Source: Bacillus sp. Marseille-P3661
GTDB lineage: Bacteria > Bacillota > Bacilli > Bacillales > Bacillaceae_J
Length of the DNA stretch: 64,000 nt
Direction of reading: 5' to 3'
NCBI RefSeq assembly: GCF_900240995.1
Contig: NZ_LT965953.1
Span: forward strand, 2,067,932 to 2,131,931
The position numbers were made by a program, and so were the translations under genes. Numbering within the stretch: position 1 is the stretch's first letter; each line of letters starts with the position of its first letter. Under the pieces are notes generated by a model. That model made no database searches. It had not been told where the DNA came from and saw only the letters and a list, made by a program, of their open reading frames with translations. Below, piece after piece: positions 59,870-64,000 of the stretch.

Positions 59870-60100
59870 ATAAAAAGACCTTGGCTGTACAGCCAAGGTC
59901 TGCTTTTTTCTATTAGATAGCCCCACATATGCCGTGCCTCTTCATGTCCTATAAACCCGCTCTCGCAGGTGGGTGTCCGCATTTGATCTTTCATCTTCCT
60001 CTAGCACGAATGGCAAGGCATGACGTCCAATCAATTATGTTGAACTCCCTTAAAATTAGCATCGGTTTAAGACATAAATGAGTCACTAACATCGTAGGTT
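59870..60100 (-). ncRNA. Free-standing small RNA gene, probably 6S RNA-like
   Basis: The minus strand reads: promoter (60107-60135), then an RNA starting AACCUACGAUGUUAGUGAC, about 195 nt to a terminator. It has no reading frame worth calling. A long interrupted helix can be drawn between AUGCCUUGCCAUUCGUG and its partner CAUGAAGAGGCACGGCAU near the 3' end, and a closing helix between CCUACG and UGUGGG. A rod-like ~200-nt RNA with GAUGUU near the 5' end and CGGCAU near the 3' end recalls 6S RNA, which binds the SigA RNA polymerase. I do not have a full alignment, so the 6S identity is tentative; the RNA gene itself is well supported. Confidence 0.65.
59871..59909. terminator. Bidirectional terminator of the small RNA gene
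   Basis: Eleven-base perfect stem AGACCTTGGCT / AGCCAAGGTCT with a 4-base loop; T-run on both strands (TTTTTA for minus, GCTTTTTT for plus). Confidence 0.92.
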
Positions 60101-60106
60101 ATTTAT

Positions 60107-60135
60107 ATTATACCGAAGGATAACCTTGCATGCAA
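60107..60135 (-). promoter_or_regulatory. SigA promoter of the small RNA gene
   Basis: On the minus strand, TTGCAT and TATAAT with a 17-base spacer; start expected at about 60099-60100. Confidence 0.85.
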
Positions 60136-60161
60136 ATAGTTTTGGCTGGCAACACTTGAAG

Positions 60162-60305
60162 TTATTTCTTAATTTGGTGACTTTCAAGTTTATCTAATTC
60201 TTGCTCCTCGAATGAAGCAGACTTTGCCTTTTTTGAACGCTCCATCATACGCTTAGCATTATTATTGGCTTGAGCATTACGGTTTGCATTTTTTGAACGT
60301 CCCAT
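60162..60305 (-). CDS. Small Asn/Lys-rich protein, possibly spore related
   Basis: The product is 47 residues; GGAGG lies 9 bases before ATG 60305. Composition (MGRSKNANRNAQANNNAKR, then basic and Glu/Leu tail) resembles small spore or DNA-associated proteins of Bacillus, perhaps a gamma-type SASP relative, but no clear family match. Ends 27 bases before the small RNA promoter. Confidence 0.55.
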   Translation of the reverse strand: MGRSKNANRNAQANNNAKRMMERSKKAKSASFEEQELDKLESHQIKK

Positions 60306-60381
60306 TTCATTTTACCTCCTATCTAAAAGTTCCTTCTGGAATAGTATGAGAAATTAAATATAAAAAGATTGATGGTATTTA

Positions 60382-61176
60382 TTACATTTGCTTATTATTT
60401 AATAATTCAATTGGCATAGTTGTTAAACCCTCAATTCCCTCAAGTAACTCCCTTAGTTTTCCATCCAAGGTTGATAAATTAAGATTAGCCGGCAACGTTT
60501 GTTGTAGTAATTTTTCTGAAATAATCCCCTGTACTTGTGCAGATTGTTTACTAAACCATTCTAGGTTCAATTTTTTTAAATTTAATAAAACCGTCTTCCT
60601 ATCATTTGATGCTTTAATTTCTTTTATTGTTGTATTTATTGTATCAATTTCTTCATTTATAAATTGCAGGATATCACCTTCAGAGGTGAATTTGTTTTTG
60701 AAATGTAACAACTTTATGATAATTTGTTTTCTTCCCTCAGACCCTATATTTATAAAGGCTGGATTCTTCTTAGTAAGAATTGTTTCTTCTATCATACTTA
60801 TACTCGATTCATTTTGTAATAATATGAGTAAATTTTGATTATCCTTTTCATCTCTTTGAGTCGTACCTTGATTCTTTTTTTCTTCGTTACGTTCCTGCTG
60901 TATCCTTTTCAATAAATGCTGGTAATAAAATTCACAGTGTATACGATAGTCACTCTTTTCTGGAAGATAACGAATTTGGTCACGAATCCTATGAAGTTCA
61001 CTAGTTACTTGTTGTTTTTTTCGTTCTAGTGTGTTTAACTCATTTATTAGTTTCTTATATAATTTCTCTTCATCTACATTAATTGAAGACGTCATTTTTA
61101 TATTTTTTCCCCATTCGAAATTCCGGTTTTTGCCAAGTTTTACTCCCTCTGTTCCTGAGCTATTTAAAAAAGTCAA
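60382..61176 (-). CDS. Unknown coiled-coil protein
   Basis: The product is 264 residues from TTG 61176 with AGGAGGGGGAG directly upstream. First half is a coiled coil (about 35-100: Leu/Glu/Lys/Gln heptads such as LYKKLINELNTLERKKQQ); the second half is helical with Ile/Leu/Lys/Asn-rich stretches and no signal or membrane segment. No family recognised; a filament- or spore-coat-type structural role is possible. It starts 134 bases after the S-layer gene stop on the same strand but the S-layer terminator lies between. Confidence 0.65.
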   Translation of the reverse strand: MTFLNSSGTEGVKLGKNRNFEWGKNIKMTSSINVDEEKLYKKLINELNTLERKKQQVTSELHRIRDQIRYLPEKSDYRIHCEFYYQHLLKRIQQERNEEKKNQGTTQRDEKDNQNLLILLQNESSISMIEETILTKKNPAFINIGSEGRKQIIIKLLHFKNKFTSEGDILQFINEEIDTINTTIKEIKASNDRKTVLLNLKKLNLEWFSKQSAQVQGIISEKLLQQTLPANLNLSTLDGKLRELLEGIEGLTTMPIELLNNKQM

Positions 61177-61259
61177 TTTTTTCTCCCCCTCCTGCTATTT
61201 AAACTTAGTTTGTTCAGAGAGTAAATTATTTTATACGACAAAACTATTATTTAATGTAC

Positions 61260-61287
61260 AAAAAAACCAACCACATAACGTGATTGG
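61260..61287 (-). terminator. Terminator of the S-layer protein gene
   Basis: CCAATCAC / GTGGTTGG stem (wobble pairs), 5-base loop, then TTTTTTT on the minus strand. Confidence 0.85.
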
Positions 61288-61310
61288 CATAATTAACAAT
61301 TTAAGCACGA

Positions 61311-63917
61311 TTACTTAACTTGAGCGATTGCTTTATCGATATCTGCTCTGATTGCTGTTAATGTTGTATAGTTTACTTGAGCCTCAGTGTTATTGACTGT
61401 TTCTGTTGGGAAGTTGTTGACGAACGCTTCAGCTACGGCAATTTGCTGAACTGCTGAAAGCTTGTTATACGCATCATAGTCTACTGCTTCTAAAGCTGCA
61501 TCCATTTCAGAAATTGTCGCTTCAATACCTGCATTGTTCACAGCTGAAAGCATGGTGTTGCGTGCTGAAATTTGTGCTGTGATCGCATCTACAACTTCTT
61601 CAACTGAGTTGAATTCAGTTTTTGTTTCTACTATAAGCTCAGCTACTTCTAACTTTGCAGTTGTAGATAGGTCAATATAAGCTGTTACCTCTGTTGTGAA
61701 GTCTGCCATGCTTACGCCAGCCACTGCTAGTTGATCTAATTCAGCTTTCATTGCTGTTACAGATGTTACGTCGTTGATTTCAACTAAAGCATTTACAGCT
61801 GTTACAACATCTTTAACCGCTGCTACTTTTTCAGCTTTTTGGTCATTTGTTAACTCTGAAGTTGTTGTGATGTCAGCTACGATGGCTGCTAATAAGTCTT
61901 TTTCAGCTAGATAGTGTGCTTTGTTTGCTTCAACTAAGTTGTTTAATGTTAAAGAGTTGTCTTGTAATAACTCGAATAATTGATCTGCAGTCGTTGCTGC
62001 GTTCGCTAATGCCGTATTGATTTCGGCTAATGCATTCGTTGGGTTGTTCACAAATGCGATCACGCCTTCAACATCTGCTTGTGTTTCGATTGTAGCGCCG
62101 ACAAGCTCTGTTAAATAATCTTCTAATGACTCTTCAACTACAGTGTCCATATCAAATGCATCTTGCGTTGTTTTAGATACATCCGCTAGCTTTTGGAAGG
62201 CTGCTTTCACATCTGCAGTTGATGCATCTTCGTTTAATGCCGCGATTGCGTCTACTGCGTCTGCAATGGCTGCAGTATGAACATCTTTAAAAATCTCGAT
62301 GATTTCAGTGATTTCATTTTTATCAGCCGCAGTTGTTACAGCTGCTAAGGCATGACGGTATTCTTTTAAAAGCGTATCGTTGATGATGTCCGTGTCGAAA
62401 TCTTCGTTAAGATCTGCGTATGCTTGTAAAGCATTCATTAATTTCGCATTTGTGTTCGCAGCTGTAATGTTAATTAATGCTGCATGTAATTCTAATGTTT
62501 CAATGCGGTCCGCTTTGGCTGTTTCTTTCTTTTCTTCGTCATCTGCTTTGATAAAGTCTTCTACAAGCTCGATTGCGTCTTCCACATCTTCAGCATCTAA
62601 ACCAGCTACTGCTGCTGTGATGGCTGCATCCACTTCAGTTTCATTCACTGTGTCGATCATGTTTTGAAGAAGTTCATATGTTGCTTCTACTTCACCATCT
62701 AATGCAGGTAGTGCTGCTTGATATTCAACGATCCAATCCGCATTCACACGATCAAAGTTATGAAGAGCTGCTAATAATTCTAATTGGTTCGTGCCTGCAT
62801 CTTTAACCGCTTTAACTGCATCTTCTTTATCACTTAAAGATACGATATCTTGGTTTACATCGTTAATGATAGCTTGGATTTTCGCCACTGAATTCTTCTC
62901 ATCTTCATCTGCAGCGTTTAATGCTTCTTGATATTTCACAATGTTATCAGATTTTACGTTGTTGAAGTATGAAGAAGATAACGCTTCGTATAATTCTACT
63001 TGATTAGATGCTTCGTTTACTTCTTTAACTGCTGCAACGGCTGCCGTATCAAATTCAACGCCGCCGACTACCCACATACCGTTAGCCACTTCGTCTAATT
63101 CTTTTTCAAATGTGAATGAAATTTCAGTATCACCGATTTCAAGGTTCACTGGCTTCACCGCAACTTCGTTACCATTTGGATCTAAAACTGTAATCGTTAC
63201 ATCTTCGCGTGCTTCTTCCACTTTAGGGAATACTACATCTACACCCTTTGTTGTAACGGCTGTAACTGCATCCACTTGTTTCACAAGTGCTGCAAAGTTT
63301 ACGCCTTGTGCTACCATTGTTTTGTGTAAGAATGCTGCTGTATCTTGACGAGTTAACGTTGCCATTGGCGCAAATAATGTTTTCGCTTCGTTTACACCTG
63401 AAACAATGTTTGCATCAACAAGTGCTGCAATCGCATTTTTAGCCCATTCTGCACCTTGCATGTCTGTAAACTTTAAGCTTTCGCCATTACCGTACTCATA
63501 ACCGAATGCTTTAACTAATAATGATGCCATTTCTGCACGGTTAATCACGCGATCTGGTTCGAAACCTAATTTTGTACCGTTCATTTTGCCTGCTTCCGCT
63601 AATGCCGCGATCGCCTTGTAATATTTATGTGAAGTTGGAACATCCGCAAATCCTGGATTTTCAACATTTTCCATATCTAAATTTAAAGCTCTAGCGAAGT
63701 ATAAGGCAACTTCTCCACGCGTAACTTCACCATCTGCACGTACTGTTGCATCGGCATCAATAACACCGTAGTTTACTAGATCTTGTAATGAATCTTTCAT
63801 CCAATCTGGCGTGTTTGTCCAAGCTGCTCCTGCTGCTGGTGCGACTGCTGATACGACAACTGCTGCTCCTGCTGCTGCTGTTACAAACTTGTTGATTTTC
63901 TTAGATTGGTTAGTCAT
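61311..63917 (-). CDS. S-layer protein with three N-terminal SLH domains
   Basis: The product is 868 residues. Signal peptide ends near AGAAW. Three SLH repeats at about 35-200: NYGVIDADATVRADGEVTRG, NGTKLGFEPDRVINRAEMA and SGVNEAKTLFAPMATLTRQD, with conserved TRGE/NRAE/TRQD signatures that bind pyruvylated wall polymer. The rest is a chain of Ala/Asp/Glu/Val-rich helical repeats of about 80-95 residues, without Cys, as in S-layer subunits. AGGAGG lies about 10 bases before ATG 63917. Its base composition is richer in GC than its neighbours and codon choice is biased, as in a very highly expressed gene. Expected to form the outer protein lattice. Confidence 0.9.
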   Translation of the reverse strand: MTNQSKKINKFVTAAAGAAVVVSAVAPAAGAAWTNTPDWMKDSLQDLVNYGVIDADATVRADGEVTRGEVALYFARALNLDMENVENPGFADVPTSHKYYKAIAALAEAGKMNGTKLGFEPDRVINRAEMASLLVKAFGYEYGNGESLKFTDMQGAEWAKNAIAALVDANIVSGVNEAKTLFAPMATLTRQDTAAFLHKTMVAQGVNFAALVKQVDAVTAVTTKGVDVVFPKVEEAREDVTITVLDPNGNEVAVKPVNLEIGDTEISFTFEKELDEVANGMWVVGGVEFDTAAVAAVKEVNEASNQVELYEALSSSYFNNVKSDNIVKYQEALNAADEDEKNSVAKIQAIINDVNQDIVSLSDKEDAVKAVKDAGTNQLELLAALHNFDRVNADWIVEYQAALPALDGEVEATYELLQNMIDTVNETEVDAAITAAVAGLDAEDVEDAIELVEDFIKADDEEKKETAKADRIETLELHAALINITAANTNAKLMNALQAYADLNEDFDTDIINDTLLKEYRHALAAVTTAADKNEITEIIEIFKDVHTAAIADAVDAIAALNEDASTADVKAAFQKLADVSKTTQDAFDMDTVVEESLEDYLTELVGATIETQADVEGVIAFVNNPTNALAEINTALANAATTADQLFELLQDNSLTLNNLVEANKAHYLAEKDLLAAIVADITTTSELTNDQKAEKVAAVKDVVTAVNALVEINDVTSVTAMKAELDQLAVAGVSMADFTTEVTAYIDLSTTAKLEVAELIVETKTEFNSVEEVVDAITAQISARNTMLSAVNNAGIEATISEMDAALEAVDYDAYNKLSAVQQIAVAEAFVNNFPTETVNNTEAQVNYTTLTAIRADIDKAIAQVK

Positions 63918-64000
63918 ATATAAAATTCCTCCTAGTATGGTTGGATTTTTTTTTTCTTCAATTTGAATAAATGAAATTAGTTATATTTGATAAAATCGAT
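63918..64000. other. Partial S-layer gene leader at window edge
   Basis: The 83 bases upstream of the S-layer ATG hold the AGGAGG site and T-rich leader. Promoters of such genes are often hundreds of bases upstream and would lie outside the window. Confidence 0.4.

Noticed and set aside
59870..60100. SRP RNA, tmRNA or RNase P RNA for the small RNA gene
   Set aside because: None of the conserved blocks I know for those RNAs is present and the length is wrong for tmRNA and RNase P.
1..64000. CRISPR arrays, prophage, tRNA or rRNA genes
   Set aside because: No regularly spaced repeats, phage structural genes or cloverleaf/rRNA sequences were seen on either strand.

Overview
The window looks like chromosome of a low-GC, endospore-forming, S-layer-bearing member of the Bacillales (Bacillaceae-type). 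The evidence is AGGAGG-like ribosome binding sites, frequent TTG/GTG starts, an SspL-type spore protein, a SleL/YaaH-type LysM-GH18 cortex enzyme, YppF, YpjP, YuiD, YkvA and DUF2564-like proteins, CcpA-type cre sites, an SLH-domain S-layer protein and a ydaO-type c-di-AMP riboswitch. I see no prophage, CRISPR array, tRNA or rRNA. The only mobile element is one IS110-family insertion.

Layout. Bases 1-7.9 kb (minus strand) hold a catabolic cluster: aldehyde dehydrogenase, TAXI-type TRAP receptor, fused TRAP permease, a thiamine-diphosphate enzyme, and a Rieske ring-hydroxylating oxygenase alpha subunit cut by the window edge. A consensus cre site and a GntR-like operator lie in front of it. 8.5-16.5 kb: topoisomerase III, a PAS histidine kinase, an NmrA/SDR protein, a lone EutH, a small FbpA-domain protein with a cre site on its promoter, an SRAP abasic-site protein and small ORFs. 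At 16.65-16.87 kb (minus) there is a c-di-AMP riboswitch with its own terminator in front of a 70-residue unknown protein. 17-22 kb: a minimal FAD protein, DoxX, Mn-dependent pyrophosphatase and a probable ECF sigma / RskA anti-sigma / HtrA operon.

22.3-24 kb is the IS110-family element, with a GC-rich non-coding segment downstream of its transposase that is a candidate bridge RNA. 24-27.1 kb is a NEW3-domain protein plus two-gene ABC exporter operon. 27.2-39.3 kb is rich in envelope and spore functions: an ATLF/Pro-Pro-endopeptidase-like secreted protease, LysM-NlpC/P60 and PG-binding-NlpC/P60 hydrolases, SleL-like GH18, YpjP, a phosphodiester glycosidase with a membrane coiled-coil partner, and polysaccharide deacetylase. 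39.4-50.5 kb is mostly housekeeping: ABC-F, HD hydrolase, DEAD-box helicase, MetA, YkvA, AIM24, a flavoprotein and a sugar nucleotidyltransferase.

50.7-64 kb carries a second, divergent topoisomerase III, a YcdB/SLH surface protein, a cold-shock protein, two RNase H-fold genes, an EamA transporter, YuiD, SspL, a free-standing ~200-nt RNA gene resembling 6S RNA, a coiled-coil protein and the 868-residue SLH protein that is probably the S-layer subunit. Genes are densely packed and separated by strong bidirectional hairpin terminators. The most promising unusual items are the orphan c-di-AMP riboswitch/small protein pair, the TAXI-TRAP/ThDP/Rieske catabolic cluster, the candidate bridge RNA, the cre-controlled FbpA-domain protein, the secreted PPEP-like protease and the stand-alone RNA gene.
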